64,000 bases of DNA from Rhizobium sp. SG_E_25_P2 (GTDB lineage: Bacteria; Pseudomonadota; Alphaproteobacteria; Rhizobiales; Rhizobiaceae), in the NCBI RefSeq assembly GCF_029892285.1, contig NZ_JARXVM010000020.1, forward strand, positions 1 through 64,000, in the 5' to 3' direction. Below are positions 42,146 to 51,455 of the stretch, in pieces. The translations under genes were made by a program, and so were the position numbers. How positions within the stretch are numbered: the first letter of the stretch is position 1; every line of letters begins with the position of its first letter. Under the pieces are notes generated by a model, which ran no database searches, had not been told where the DNA came from, and was given only the letters and a program-made list of their open reading frames with translations.

Positions 42146-43210
42146 TTATCCCACCTTGGGCGCCAGGCTTCCGCTCTTGTAGCGTTTGGCCATGTCGCTC
42201 ACCGAGATCGGCTTGATCTTGTCGGCATGGCCAGCCGTGCCGAATTCTTCAAAGCGCTGCGTGCAGAGCTTGCGCATCGCCGCCATGGCGGGCGCCAGAT
42301 ATTTGCGCGGGTCGAATTCGCTGGGGTTTTCAAACAGCACCTTGCGGATGGCGCCGGTCATGGCCATGCGGTTGTCGGTGTCAATATTGATCTTGCGCAC
42401 GCCATGCTTGATGCCGCGCTGGATTTCCTCGACCGGCACGCCCCAGGTCGGCTTCATCTCGCCGCCGAACTTGTTGATGATCTCCTGCAGCTCTTCCGGC
42501 ACGGAAGACGAGCCATGCATGACCAGATGCGTGTCGGGCAGTTTGGCGTGGATCGCCTCGATCACGCTCATGGCCAAAACTTCGCCATCCGGCTTGCGCG
42601 AGAATTTATAGGCGCCATGGCTGGTGCCCATCGCCACCGCCAGCGCATCCACCTGCGTGTCGCGCACGAATTGGGCGGCCTGTTCCGGGTCGGTCAGCAG
42701 CTGGTCGTGGGGGATTTCGCCTTCCAGACCATGTCCGTCTTCCTGTTCGCCGGCGCCATGTTCGAGCGAGCCGAGCACGCCGATCTCGCCTTCCACCGAC
42801 ACGCCGCCCCAATGGGCGATGTCGACGACGCGGCGGGTGATGCCGGCATTGTAATCGTAGTCGGCGGCGCTCTTGCCGTCCTCGAGCAGCGAGCCGTCCA
42901 TCATCACCGAGGTGAAACCGTTTTGCATGGCGGTCACGCAGGTGGCTTCGTTATTGCCGTGGTCGAGATGCATACAGACCGGAATGTCGGGATGGATCTG
43001 CACGAGACCGTCGATCAGCTTGGCCAGCACCACGTCATTGGCGTAGGCGCGCGCGCCGCGGCTCGCCTGCAGGATCACCGGCGAACGCGTCGCCTGGGCC
43101 GCCTCCATGATCGCGAGCCCCTGCTCCATATTGTTGATGTTGAAGGCGGGGACGCCATAACCATATTCGGCTGCGTGATCGAGAAGCTGTCTGAGCGTGA
43201 TGCGCGCCAC
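42146..43210 (-). CDS. fba: Class II fructose-bisphosphate aldolase
   Basis: This 354-residue zinc-dependent aldolase is of the Calvin-cycle-type subfamily. Zinc and catalytic motifs are visible: [26 protein letters not shown] and [12 protein letters not shown]. The GTG start at 43210 follows AGGAGG; an ATG at 43282 is in frame but less well placed. It catalyses fructose 1,6-bisphosphate cleavage or synthesis. It is alone, divergent from a DeoR regulator whose binding sites probably overlap its promoter, and ends at a clean terminator. Confidence 0.93.
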   Translation of the reverse strand: MARITLRQLLDHAAEYGYGVPAFNINNMEQGLAIMEAAQATRSPVILQASRGARAYANDVVLAKLIDGLVQIHPDIPVCMHLDHGNNEATCVTAMQNGFTSVMMDGSLLEDGKSAADYDYNAGITRRVVDIAHWGGVSVEGEIGVLGSLEHGAGEQEDGHGLEGEIPHDQLLTDPEQAAQFVRDTQVDALAVAMGTSHGAYKFSRKPDGEVLAMSVIEAIHAKLPDTHLVMHGSSSVPEELQEIINKFGGEMKPTWGVPVEEIQRGIKHGVRKINIDTDNRMAMTGAIRKVLFENPSEFDPRKYLAPAMAAMRKLCTQRFEEFGTAGHADKIKPISVSDMAKRYKSGSLAPKVG

Positions 43211-43575
43211 GTGTGATCCTCCTGTTTCCCTGTGTCGGCGGTGTCTGAAGTCTAGCTCCATCCCTGACGTTTGCCATTTCAAACGTTTTAAATGGAATTA
43301 AACATTTAAGTCCCCGCCTAGGTGCAATCTCGGAAAATGAAAGTCAAGGCCGGAAACAAATTGAAATTTTGAAATGAAATCAGTCGTCCCGCGCTGGGGT
43401 CTTGCTGTGTGGGTTATATAAAATATTTAAATCGATTTGATGAACCCTTCGGCCCCATGCAGGGCTTGTTAAACATTTCTTCAGGAAAACGCTCGAGGGG
43501 CCCAAGCGTTCCCGCCCCTTGCCAGCCGCCGCCCGATCCGCCAAAACCGGATGTGGAAAAGCGGAGAGGGCGCGC
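43211..43575. promoter_or_regulatory. Divergent control region, fba / deoR-type
   Basis: This AT-rich 365 bp region shows repeated TTTAAA-like blocks. AAACGTTT (43281-43288) is a palindrome, followed by AAATGGAATTAAACATTTAA. ATTTAAATCGATTTGAT lies near 43425. These are plausible DeoR-type sites. No gene is visible inside. Confidence 0.45.
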
Positions 43576-44337
43576 ATGAAATCGGAAGATCGCCGCGACG
43601 GCATCATGCAGTGGCTGCTGGCCGAGGGCCAGGCGAGCGTCGACGATCTCGCCGCCCGATTCAGCGTCTCCAAGATGACCATCCACCGCGATCTCGACGA
43701 GTTGGAGCAGAGCGGCTTTCTGCGCAAGGTGCGCGGCGGGGCCACCGTGCAATCCTCCGCCCGGTTTGAGAGCGATTATCGCTATCGCCAGAAAGTGGCC
43801 GCCGAAGAGAAGGAGCGCATCGCCCGCGCCGCAGCCGGTCTGATCGAGCCCGGCCAGACGGTGATCCTCGACGACGGCTCGACTTCGGGCCGCGTCGCCG
43901 CCCATCTCCTCGATCTCAAGCCGCTCACCGTCATCACCAACAATCTCGGCGTGATCTCCGCGCTCGCCGGCGAGACGGGCGTCAACCTCATCGCGCTCGG
44001 CGGCCAATATTCCAAGAAGTTCAACGGCTTCTTCGGCCTGGTCACGGATGCGGCGCTGGCCTCGCTCTCCGCCGACATCGCCTTTCTCACCGCCTCCGCC
44101 ATCCAGGGCGCAGCCGCCTTCCATCAGGAGCAGGAGGTCGTCGTCACCAAGCGGGCGATGATGCACAGCGCCGAACGCAGCTATCTCCTGGTCGATCACG
44201 GCAAGTTCGACAAGCGCGCGCTGCATCTCTTCACCCCCCTCTCGGCCTTTTCCGGCGTCCTCACCGGCAAGCCGCTCGCCGCCGACGCCGGACGAGATCT
44301 GGCCGAATCCGGGGCGCGGGTGGTTGTGGCGGAATGA
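43576..44337 (+). CDS. DeoR-family transcriptional regulator
   Basis: This 253-residue regulator has an N-terminal DeoR helix-turn-helix (SVDDLAARFSVSKMTIHRDL) and a C-terminal sugar-phosphate-binding domain (ILDDGSTSGRVAAHLL, TVITNNLGVISAL, LLVDHGKFDKRAL). The start at 43576 follows GAGAGGG. Divergence from fba suggests it senses a glycolytic or sugar phosphate and sets aldolase level (inference). Confidence 0.92.
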   Translation: MKSEDRRDGIMQWLLAEGQASVDDLAARFSVSKMTIHRDLDELEQSGFLRKVRGGATVQSSARFESDYRYRQKVAAEEKERIARAAAGLIEPGQTVILDDGSTSGRVAAHLLDLKPLTVITNNLGVISALAGETGVNLIALGGQYSKKFNGFFGLVTDAALASLSADIAFLTASAIQGAAAFHQEQEVVVTKRAMMHSAERSYLLVDHGKFDKRALHLFTPLSAFSGVLTGKPLAADAGRDLAESGARVVVAE

Positions 44338-44525
44338 ACTCCTGCGAAAACGGCCAATTCGGAAGACGATTGCCAAGGACGGCGTCCGGAATAGACCCGG
44401 AGTTTAGACCTATTGGTTGTTGTTTGCGACCAATAACGAAGAATTAATCAAGATATACAATCCTGAGTTTCGCATCGCATTCACAGAGTTGAAAATCAAC
44501 ATGCTGGCTTAGGGGATTTCCGGTA

Positions 44526-46418
44526 ATGGACTTGCGCGCATTGGGTATTGGCGGTCGTTTGACCTTGTTGTCCGGAGTCGGCGTCGCCGTCATCGGTTTG
44601 TCCATTCTGGTGCAATCGGGATTTTCCGTCTCGATGAACCGCGCGATCGCCGACGGCGAGCGAGAGGCGGAAATCGCGCGAAATCTCGTCGACATGAAAG
44701 CCTCCATGCGCGGCATCGAGATCGGCGGTCAGCGTATGTTGCTGGCGCGCTCCGCCAAGGAGCGGGACGACGCCGAGGCCTATCTCGCCAAGCGGCTTCA
44801 ATCGGTGAAGAAATATCTAGGTCTGGCCGAGACGGTGATGGTTTCTGACGTGGATCGGCAGAGAGCGGCGTCCCTCGGTCCGGATCTCCAGCGCTTTCAC
44901 GATCTCTGGGCGTCCATGGCGGACGATGCCGGCGCCCAGCCATCCCGGGCCGATGACGTGACGGTTCTGCGCGACGCTTTGGCGCCCCGCGTCGACGAGG
45001 CGGTCGACGCCGCAAAGCAGGCGTCGGCCGAGGCTGGACGCGCCCGCGACCGCATCGTGGGCTATATGTATCTGACCAACATGATCACCTCGGCTCTGCT
45101 GATCGCGCTGATGACCGGCGCCGCACTGATCGGACGCCGGGCCATCGCTCAGCCCATCGTCCGCATCACCGGCTGCATGACGGCGCTCGCCGAAGGCGAT
45201 CTGGCCCGAGACATACCCTATGCCGACAAACGCGACGAGATCGGCCAGATGGCCCGCGCCGTGGAGGTTTTCCGGCGCAATGCGATTGCGGTCAGGGATC
45301 TCAACGCCCGCGAAGCGGCGCTCCGGGTCGAAAACGCCGATCTGCAGGGCAATATCGCCGAAGTCGTCGCCGCCGCCGTCGCCGGCGATTTCACCGCCCG
45401 CATCGGCAGACGTTATGACGATCCCGATCTCGCCCGCTTCGCCAGCAGCGTCAATGATCTCGTCGTTTCCGTGGATACGGGCGTCGCCGAAACCAACCGG
45501 GTCGTCGCCGCGCTGGCCGTGGGCGATCTGACTGCGGCGATGCAAGGTCATTTCCGCGGCGTGTTTCTCGAACTGCAGACCAATGTCAACGCCACAATGG
45601 AGCGTCTGCGCCAGGTGATGGCCGAAGTCCGCTCCGCCATCGACATGATCGAAGCCGGCGCCGGCGAATTGCGCGTCGCCTCCAGCGATCTCGCGCGGCG
45701 CACCGAACGGCAGGCCGCCTCTATCGAGGAAACGGCTGCAGCTCTCGAGGAGATCACTGCCGCCGTTGGCGAATCCACCCGCCGTTCTTCCGATGTCGCG
45801 GTTCTGGTCGCCAACGCGCTGTCGAGCGCCGATCAGTCAAGCGACGTGGTCCGCAGCGCTGTGGCGGCGATGGGCCGCATCGAGCACGCCTCGGGCGAAA
45901 TCAGCAATATCATCAATGTCATCGATGAAATCGCCTTCCAGACCAATCTGCTCGCGCTGAACGCCGGCGTCGAAGCCGCCCGCGCCGGCGAAAGCGGCAA
46001 GGGTTTCGCCGTCGTCGCCCAGGAAGTGCGCGAACTGGCGCAGCGCTCGGCCGGCGCCGCCAAGGGCATCAAGGAGCTGATCATCCGCTCGCGCAGCGAG
46101 GTCGACCAGGGCGTCGGTCTGGTGACGCTCGCCGGCGGCGCGCTCGACGCCATTCGAACCCAGGTCGTCGACATCAATGGACAGGTCGGCGCAATCGCCG
46201 CCTCGGCCAGCGAGCAGGCGGCCGGGCTCACTCAGGTCAACGCCGCCATCGGCGACATGGATCAATCCACCCAGAAAAACGCCGCGATGGTCGAGGAAGC
46301 CGCCGCAGCCACCAGTCGCCTGGCCGATGAAGCCGTGGTGCTCAACCGCCTGCTGGCGCGGTTCAATACCCGGGCGGATGCCAGCCGGGCTGGTTATGGC
46401 GCAAGCCGGGCGGCTTGA
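44526..46418 (+). CDS. Methyl-accepting chemotaxis protein
   Basis: This 630-residue chemoreceptor has a first membrane helix (about 12-35), a periplasmic helical sensor region (about 36-180), a second helix (about 185-207, [13 protein letters not shown]) and two HAMP-like segments. The signalling domain carries the highly conserved tip [21 protein letters not shown]. It is monocistronic. An ATTGGT/ACCAAT inverted repeat at 44412-44434 precedes it. The ligand is unknown. Confidence 0.93.
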   Translation: MDLRALGIGGRLTLLSGVGVAVIGLSILVQSGFSVSMNRAIADGEREAEIARNLVDMKASMRGIEIGGQRMLLARSAKERDDAEAYLAKRLQSVKKYLGLAETVMVSDVDRQRAASLGPDLQRFHDLWASMADDAGAQPSRADDVTVLRDALAPRVDEAVDAAKQASAEAGRARDRIVGYMYLTNMITSALLIALMTGAALIGRRAIAQPIVRITGCMTALAEGDLARDIPYADKRDEIGQMARAVEVFRRNAIAVRDLNAREAALRVENADLQGNIAEVVAAAVAGDFTARIGRRYDDPDLARFASSVNDLVVSVDTGVAETNRVVAALAVGDLTAAMQGHFRGVFLELQTNVNATMERLRQVMAEVRSAIDMIEAGAGELRVASSDLARRTERQAASIEETAAALEEITAAVGESTRRSSDVAVLVANALSSADQSSDVVRSAVAAMGRIEHASGEISNIINVIDEIAFQTNLLALNAGVEAARAGESGKGFAVVAQEVRELAQRSAGAAKGIKELIIRSRSEVDQGVGLVTLAGGALDAIRTQVVDINGQVGAIAASASEQAAGLTQVNAAIGDMDQSTQKNAAMVEEAAAATSRLADEAVVLNRLLARFNTRADASRAGYGASRAA

Positions 46419-46445
46419 CGCGCGGGGCCTGTTGAACGACGTTCC

Positions 46446-46469
46446 GCGTCCGGCATTTCTGCCGGACGC
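46446..46469. other. Perfect 10 bp hairpin downstream of the chemoreceptor gene
   Basis: GCGTCCGGCA (46446-46455) pairs with 46460-46469 around TTTC. There is no U-run. It lies in the 67 bp gap before the NTF2-like gene and may separate the two transcripts or stabilise the first. Confidence 0.5.
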
Positions 46470-46485
46470 TGGAGATTGTGACGCC

Positions 46486-46860
46486 ATGAGTTTTTCCAAA
46501 ACTGTCGAGGCCTGTGTGCAGGCGCAACTCGACGCCTATAACGCCCGCGACATCGACGCCTTCATGCGCCATTGGGCGGAAGACTGCGGCTATTACGCCT
46601 TTCCCTCGACCTTGCTCGCCCGCGGCGCGGCGGAGATCCGCGCCCGCCATGTCGAGCGCTTCCGCGAGCCCGATCTGCATGGCCGGCTCGTCTCCCGCAT
46701 CGCGCTGGACGATCTCGTCGTCGACCACGAGATCGTCACGCGCAATTTCGAGGAAGGCCGCGGCGAGGTGGAAGTGGTGGCGATCTACGAGATCCGCGAC
46801 GGACTGATCGCCAATGCCTGGTTCAAGATGGGCGAGAAAAGGTTGGAGGGGGAGGGGTGA
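46486..46860 (+). CDS. NTF2-like (SnoaL/steroid isomerase-fold) protein
   Basis: This 124-residue protein resembles the NTF2-like superfamily: VQAQLDAYNARDIDAFMRHWAED, then RGAAEIRARHVERF and a closing VVAIYEIRDGLIANAWF. It starts at 46486 after GGAG. Members include isomerases and small-molecule-binding proteins; the substrate here is unknown. It may be co-transcribed with the chemoreceptor upstream. Confidence 0.83.
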   Translation: MSFSKTVEACVQAQLDAYNARDIDAFMRHWAEDCGYYAFPSTLLARGAAEIRARHVERFREPDLHGRLVSRIALDDLVVDHEIVTRNFEEGRGEVEVVAIYEIRDGLIANAWFKMGEKRLEGEG

Positions 46861-46935
46861 GATCGTCCGCTCGGGATCTGCGCAAACGATGCGTCCCGAT
46901 ATCGGATGACGCTGCTCGTCCGTCGTTGAGGCGTC

Positions 46936-47373
46936 CTATTGCCCATCCGCCAAGGGCTGTTCGGTTTCGACGATGAAGGCTTCGAGAAATACTTCCAGTT
47001 CCAACGCCTCTTTCTCACCCTCGATGACGGCGATGATCATCTCCGCCACGACAGGTTCTCCCGATGCTCCGATCACCTCGTCGAGGCGCTGGTCGAAGTC
47101 ATAGCCGTGACGCTGCAGGAACAGCCGCGCGCAGTGAAAGGCGGTCCGCTTGTTTCCTTGGAGAAAAGCGTGCGCTCTGGCAATCGCCACGAGCGTGATA
47201 ATTGCGAGGTGGAGAATGTCCTGCTCGCCGTCGTAAAAGGCTGCGTTCTCCGGGCGCGCAAGCGCGCCTTCGAGTTTGCCCGGATCGATGAGTTGATGTG
47301 GTTCACGGGTCGATGCGCAGTTGACGGCGTTGATCGCCACGGCGTCATCCGTCCCGATCCAAAGGAAAATCAT
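46936..47373 (-). CDS. doc: Doc-type (Fic family) toxin
   Basis: This 145-residue protein carries the Doc/Fic motif HAFLQGNKRTAFHCARLFL, with the catalytic His, Asn/Lys/Arg and phosphate-binding GNKR. Doc proteins phosphorylate EF-Tu and arrest translation. The start overlaps the stop of a 51-codon antitoxin gene (ATGA). The N-terminus MIFLWIGTDDAVAINAV is the usual Doc beginning. Confidence 0.9.
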   Translation of the reverse strand: MIFLWIGTDDAVAINAVNCASTREPHQLIDPGKLEGALARPENAAFYDGEQDILHLAIITLVAIARAHAFLQGNKRTAFHCARLFLQRHGYDFDQRLDEVIGASGEPVVAEMIIAVIEGEKEALELEVFLEAFIVETEQPLADGQ

Positions 47374-47525
47374 TTGGCGAGCGCAGCGTTGATCCGTGGA
47401 AAGCGTTTCAGGGAATCCTGCGCAGACTGCTCTGCGTCCACTGTCTCCACGTTGCGGACCTGGAATTTCGCGGTTCTCTTGGTCGCGCCCTGTTCTTCTT
47501 CAGGGCCGCTTGTCTTGGTGAGCAT
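47370..47525 (-). CDS. Small antitoxin candidate upstream of Doc
   Basis: This 51-residue ORF, too short for a 60-residue cut-off, begins MLTKTSGPEEEQ and ends RINAALAK. Its stop overlaps the Doc start by the ATGA arrangement. GGGAGAG lies about 8 bases before its ATG. Size, charge and coupling fit a Phd-like or other short Doc antitoxin, but I recognise no domain. An AT-rich repeat (TTGTATTTTGTATAA near 47571-47585) upstream could be the operator. Confidence 0.65.
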   Translation of the reverse strand: MLTKTSGPEEEQGATKRTAKFQVRNVETVDAEQSAQDSLKRFPRINAALAK

Positions 47526-47692
47526 CGCGTCGCTCTCCCTTCAGTGTCAAGCTTATGCTATATCCCGCACGTTGTATTTTGTATAATTAACACTTGGACA
47601 CCGTCTATTCAAGCTGATGTTCTCCGGCGCTGGGCAATCGGTTGAGCGGCTGCCGATCACAACGGGGAAGCGGCCGCCATTCCGATCCTCCA

Positions 47693-47971
47693 TCACCCCA
47701 ACGCCTCCGTCACCAGTTCGGGAAACCGCGCGATCACCGTCACATAAGCGAGCGCGAAATCGGGCGGCGTGGCGCGGGCCTGCTCCCAGTCCCTCAGCGT
47801 GCCGACGGGCACGCGAAAGCGCGCGGCGAATTCCGCCTGCGTCAGTCCGAGATCTGAGCGCGTCCTGCGGAAGATGCGGGCGCGCTGTCCACGCTCCAGC
47901 GCTTCGGCGCTGACGTCGAAATCCTCGTCGTCGTCAGGCGCCGCCGTCAGCGCGATAGGCTTTTTCTTCAC
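47693..47971 (-). CDS. XRE-type helix-turn-helix protein, antitoxin-like
   Basis: This 92-residue protein starts with a charged linker and ends in a helix-turn-helix (GLTQAEFAARFRVPVGTLRDW, then ARATPPDFALAYVTVI). Such proteins commonly act as antitoxins for BrnT or RelE-type toxins. No intact toxin gene is recognisable on its 5' side, so it may be an orphan. It starts GTG after GAAGGAG. Confidence 0.8.
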   Translation of the reverse strand: MKKKPIALTAAPDDDEDFDVSAEALERGQRARIFRRTRSDLGLTQAEFAARFRVPVGTLRDWEQARATPPDFALAYVTVIARFPELVTEALG

Positions 47972-48255
47972 CGGAATTGCTCCTTCTCACGGATATGAAG
48001 CGGGGCCGATTTGGATATCCTGCAGCAATTCCGTCTTTGCGCAAGACGTTGGTCAAGCCGATCTCTCGCAATTGACGAATCGTCCCCGCCGTCGCACCTT
48101 GCTCACCGGCGCGGCCCGCGCCTCACCTTCATCGGCCATCCCCGGCATGGCCCTTGCGCGAAGGCAAAGGGAGTTTTCTCGGGTTCATCCTCTGTGGTTC
48201 GGTCTGCCGGATGCGGTTGCCGGGGAATACGCGTCTGGCGTCGAAAGGCCCAATC

Positions 48256-49248
48256 ATGACCGACAACAGACGCTTCAAGCGCCTTGTGCGCGCCCGTGCG
48301 GCGAAAACCGGCGAGAGTTACACGACGGCGCTCCGCCATCTGCGCGCCCCCGAACCCGATGAACAGCAAAAGACGGCCCTGCGCATCGCCGTCTGCCAGA
48401 CCGGCTATCGCGACGATCCCAGCGATGAACAGGCGCTCAGGACAGGCGGTGAAGAGATCCGCGCGCTGATGCGGCGGGCGAAAGCCGAGGGCGCGCGGCT
48501 CGCACATTTCCCCGAAGGCGCGCTGGTCGCGCCCAACAAGCGGGTGATGTCCTCGCTCGGAAGGCGCGAGATCGGCCCGTCCGACTGGAGCCGCTGCCGC
48601 TTCGATGTGATCGCTGTGGAACTCCGCGCCATCGCCGCCTTGTGCGCTGAACTCGGCCTTTTCACCGTGCTCGGCGCGCTGCATCGGCTTACGCCGCCGC
48701 ATCGGCCGCATAACAGCCTCTATGCGATCTCCGACAAGGGCCGGCTGGTCACCCGCTATGACGAGCGCATGCTGTCGCACACCAAGCTGTCCTTCATGTA
48801 TTCCCCGGGAGGCGCGCCGCAGGTCTTTACGGTCGACGGACTTCGGCTGGGCCTCGCCATGGGCATGGAGACGCATTACCCCGAACTGTTCATGGCGTAC
48901 GAGGCGCAGGCGGTTGACGCCGTGCTGTTCTCCACCACGGGCGAGATCCCCGACACCGCGCCGCCCTTCGCCGCCAAGGCGCTCGGCCACGCCGCCAGCA
49001 ATTCCTTCTGGGTGAGCTACAGCGCGCATGCGCCGCAAAGCCCCGGCGCGCCCGCCGGTCTCGCCGGGCCGGATGGGCGCTGGGCGGCGCTCTGCGGAAA
49101 GACGGGCGAGAGCGATCTCGCGGTGGCCGACATCACCCGCGATCCCGATCACCCGGCGCGGCCCTGGCGCAGGAAGGCGCGCGCTGATCTCTATGCGGCG
49201 GCCCATCCCGCCGATGATCCGCGCAGCGGCGTCCGCACTCGTTTCTGA
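48256..49248 (+). CDS. Carbon-nitrogen hydrolase-fold protein lacking Cys and Lys
   Basis: This 330-residue nitrilase-superfamily protein has an N-terminal basic segment (KRLVRARAAKTGESYTTALR). The catalytic Glu position is kept (FPEGAL, Glu87). At the Lys position the usual YDKR reads YDER (Glu170), and at the nucleophile position the usual CxE reads GME (Gly203). Two of three catalytic residues are therefore absent, suggesting a pseudoenzyme or another activity. The start at 48256 is preferred (MTDNRRFKRL). Confidence 0.8.
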   Translation: MTDNRRFKRLVRARAAKTGESYTTALRHLRAPEPDEQQKTALRIAVCQTGYRDDPSDEQALRTGGEEIRALMRRAKAEGARLAHFPEGALVAPNKRVMSSLGRREIGPSDWSRCRFDVIAVELRAIAALCAELGLFTVLGALHRLTPPHRPHNSLYAISDKGRLVTRYDERMLSHTKLSFMYSPGGAPQVFTVDGLRLGLAMGMETHYPELFMAYEAQAVDAVLFSTTGEIPDTAPPFAAKALGHAASNSFWVSYSAHAPQSPGAPAGLAGPDGRWAALCGKTGESDLAVADITRDPDHPARPWRRKARADLYAAAHPADDPRSGVRTRF

Positions 49249-49371
49249 TCCGCAACAGTCGATGCAATTGTTGCTTGGTCCGGTCGCGTGTCGCGGTCGG
49301 GCCGATTTTTTTCGCGGCATACAGTTGCTGACTGCAGCAAAAGACCGGTCGCCCCCCTTTACAAAAATAGG

Positions 49372-49396
49372 TAGTAGACTAAATAGTAGCATGCTA
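49372..49396. promoter_or_regulatory. MarR operator candidate
   Basis: TAGTAG repeats at 49372 and 49384 (12 bp apart) run into the perfect palindrome TAGCATGCTA (49387-49396), 18 bp before the MarR start. Position is right for autorepression of the MarR-efflux operon. Confidence 0.55.
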
Positions 49397-49413
49397 TCGA
49401 AAAGGCCGAAACC

Positions 49414-49839
49414 ATGTCGCAGTCGCTCTACGACCAGATGAACCTGCTGACCCGCAAGGTCCGCAAGGTGTTTGACCATCACGCCCGCGCCCGCGGCATA
49501 ACGCTGGCGCGCGGGCGGCTCCTGCGGCTGTTGGGCGCCGCATCCGAGGGCCTGCCGCAGAATGTCATCGCCCAGGAGATCGAGGTCGAAGGGCCCACTT
49601 TGGTGCGCATGCTCGATGGTCTCGAGGCGCAGGGCTATCTTTTCCGCGAAAGCGATCCCGGCGACCGCCGCGTCAAGCTGGTGCGGCTGACAGAGGAAGG
49701 CCGTCGCCAATCCGCCGAGGTCGAGGCGCTGGCTCAGGCGTTTCGCGCCCGCCTGCAGGAAGGGCTCGCGCCGGAGGATGTCGCCGCTTTCGAACGGGTC
49801 ATTGTTATGATGTCGAAAAATGTCGAGGCGCTGGCATGA
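49414..49839 (+). CDS. MarR-family transcriptional regulator
   Basis: This 141-residue winged-helix regulator has a DNA-binding region GLPQNVIAQEIEVEGPTLVR and the wing RESDPGDRRVKLVRLTEEG. It is the first gene of a drug-efflux operon and overlaps the MFS gene by 4 bp. MarR proteins of this kind repress the efflux genes until they bind a phenolic or lipophilic ligand. Confidence 0.92.
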   Translation: MSQSLYDQMNLLTRKVRKVFDHHARARGITLARGRLLRLLGAASEGLPQNVIAQEIEVEGPTLVRMLDGLEAQGYLFRESDPGDRRVKLVRLTEEGRRQSAEVEALAQAFRARLQEGLAPEDVAAFERVIVMMSKNVEALA

Positions 49840-51437
49840 GCGAGGCCGCCGTGACAGCGCAGGCGCCGTCGGCGTCGCGGATCATCCATACGCCCAGGCC
49901 GTTCCTGGCCTATGTGCTGACGGCTGTGGCGCTGGGCCTCGCCCAGGGCTTCGGGCTGAATTTCATCGCCGCCAACATCACCCAGATCCAGGGCGAATTC
50001 GGCGTCACCACCAATGAATCCGCCTGGCTTTTAGCGGCCTATTACATCCCCAATGTCAGCCTCTCGATCATCCTCATCAAGGTGCGCAACCAGTTCGGGC
50101 TCAGGAATTTCGCCGAAATCGCCATCCTCGTCTTCCTTGCCGTCTCCGCCGTGCATCTGTTCATTGATGATTTCGGTTCGGCGCTGATCCTGCGTTTCTT
50201 TGCCGGCGCGGCCGGGGCGGCTTTGTCCTCGCTCGGCTTTCTCTACATGTTCGAACCTTTCGCGCCGGCGCGGAAGATGACGGTGGGCCTGTCGCTGGCG
50301 CTCGCCAATCAGGCGGTCGCGCTGCCGCTCGCCCGTATCATCTCGCCGGCGCTGCTCGATATCGGCGGCTGGCATGCGCTCTATCTGCTTGAAGTGGCGA
50401 TGGCGCTGATCGCCTTTACGCTGGTCTACAAGGTGCCGCTCGGCCCCGTGCCGCGCACCATGACCATCCGGCTGATCGATCTCATCAGCTATGGTTTTCT
50501 CGCCACGGGCCTCGGCTGCCTTGCCGTGGCGCTCACGCTCGGCCGCTATTACTGGTGGCTGGAAGCGCCCTGGATCGGCGTGCTGCTCGCCGTCGCGGTG
50601 GCGGGCGTCGCCATGACCGTTGTCATCGAGCTCAACCGCAAGGAGCCGCTGCTCGACATCGCCTGGCTCACCTCGCCGCCCATGCTGCATTTCCTCGGCG
50701 TGCTCCTGCTGTTCCGCGTCGCGCTGTCGGAACAGGCTTCCGGCGCGCTGGCGTTGCTCACGCAATTGGGGCTCGCGCCCTATCAGCTCACCACGCTCTG
50801 GACCGTCATTCTCATCGCTTCTGTCGGCGCGTCCGCCTTTTGCACGCTGATCCTCAAGCCGGGGCGCGAACCGCTCATCCACGCCGTGGCGCTGGTGATG
50901 ATCGGAACCGGCGCCTGGATGGACGCCTCCGCCACCAGCCTCACCCGACCCGGCGACATTCTGGTCAGCCAGGCGCTGATTGCGGCGGGCGGCGGGCTGT
51001 TTCTGCCGCCTGCGCTGTCGGCGGGCTTCATCAATGCGCTCAGCAAGGGGCCGAATTACATCACCGGCTTCATCATGGTGTTCATCTTCACCCAGACCAT
51101 GGGCGGCCTGTTCGGATCAGCGCTGTTCGGCACATTCGCGACCATCCGCGAAAAGGTCCATTCGGTCGATCTCGTGGCGGGTCTTGCGCGCACCGATCCT
51201 CTGGTTGCCGCCCGCGTGGCCCAGCTCGGCCAGTCCTATGCCGGGGTGCTGACCGACAAGGCGCTGCTCACGGCCGAAGGCGGGCAATTGCTCGCCCAGC
51301 AGGTGACCCGCGAAGCCTGGGTGCTGGCCTATAACGATCTCTTCCTCGCCATCGCCGCCATCTGCGCGCTGGCGCTCATAGCCCTCATTGTCCACTCCGC
51401 CTGGCGGGCGGTCTTCGTCCGTCCCGCCGCCGCCTAA
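49836..51437 (+). CDS. DHA2-type MFS efflux transporter (EmrB/QacA-like)
   Basis: This 533-residue transporter has about 14 hydrophobic segments, typical of the DHA2 drug:proton antiporter family. The N-terminal helix is followed by an intrahelical region VTTNESAWLLAAYYIPNVSL as in EmrB. It overlaps MarR and precedes an HlyD/EmrA-like adaptor by 18 bp, forming a tripartite efflux system that needs a TolC-like channel. The exported compound is unknown. Confidence 0.92.
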   Translation: MSEAAVTAQAPSASRIIHTPRPFLAYVLTAVALGLAQGFGLNFIAANITQIQGEFGVTTNESAWLLAAYYIPNVSLSIILIKVRNQFGLRNFAEIAILVFLAVSAVHLFIDDFGSALILRFFAGAAGAALSSLGFLYMFEPFAPARKMTVGLSLALANQAVALPLARIISPALLDIGGWHALYLLEVAMALIAFTLVYKVPLGPVPRTMTIRLIDLISYGFLATGLGCLAVALTLGRYYWWLEAPWIGVLLAVAVAGVAMTVVIELNRKEPLLDIAWLTSPPMLHFLGVLLLFRVALSEQASGALALLTQLGLAPYQLTTLWTVILIASVGASAFCTLILKPGREPLIHAVALVMIGTGAWMDASATSLTRPGDILVSQALIAAGGGLFLPPALSAGFINALSKGPNYITGFIMVFIFTQTMGGLFGSALFGTFATIREKVHSVDLVAGLARTDPLVAARVAQLGQSYAGVLTDKALLTAEGGQLLAQQVTREAWVLAYNDLFLAIAAICALALIALIVHSAWRAVFVRPAAA

Positions 51438-51455
51438 AATTCTGGAACCACGCTC

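Noticed and set aside
47971-48255. Remnant of a BrnT- or RelE-type toxin 5' of the HTH gene
   Set aside because: A minus-strand stretch reading RFISVRRSNSGEEKAY is suggestive, but it runs into the HTH gene and no start or upstream toxin part is readable.
48103-49710. A 535-codon minus-strand frame
   Set aside because: Opposite the nitrilase-fold gene and the MarR gene, which both carry family motifs; composition typical of a shadow.
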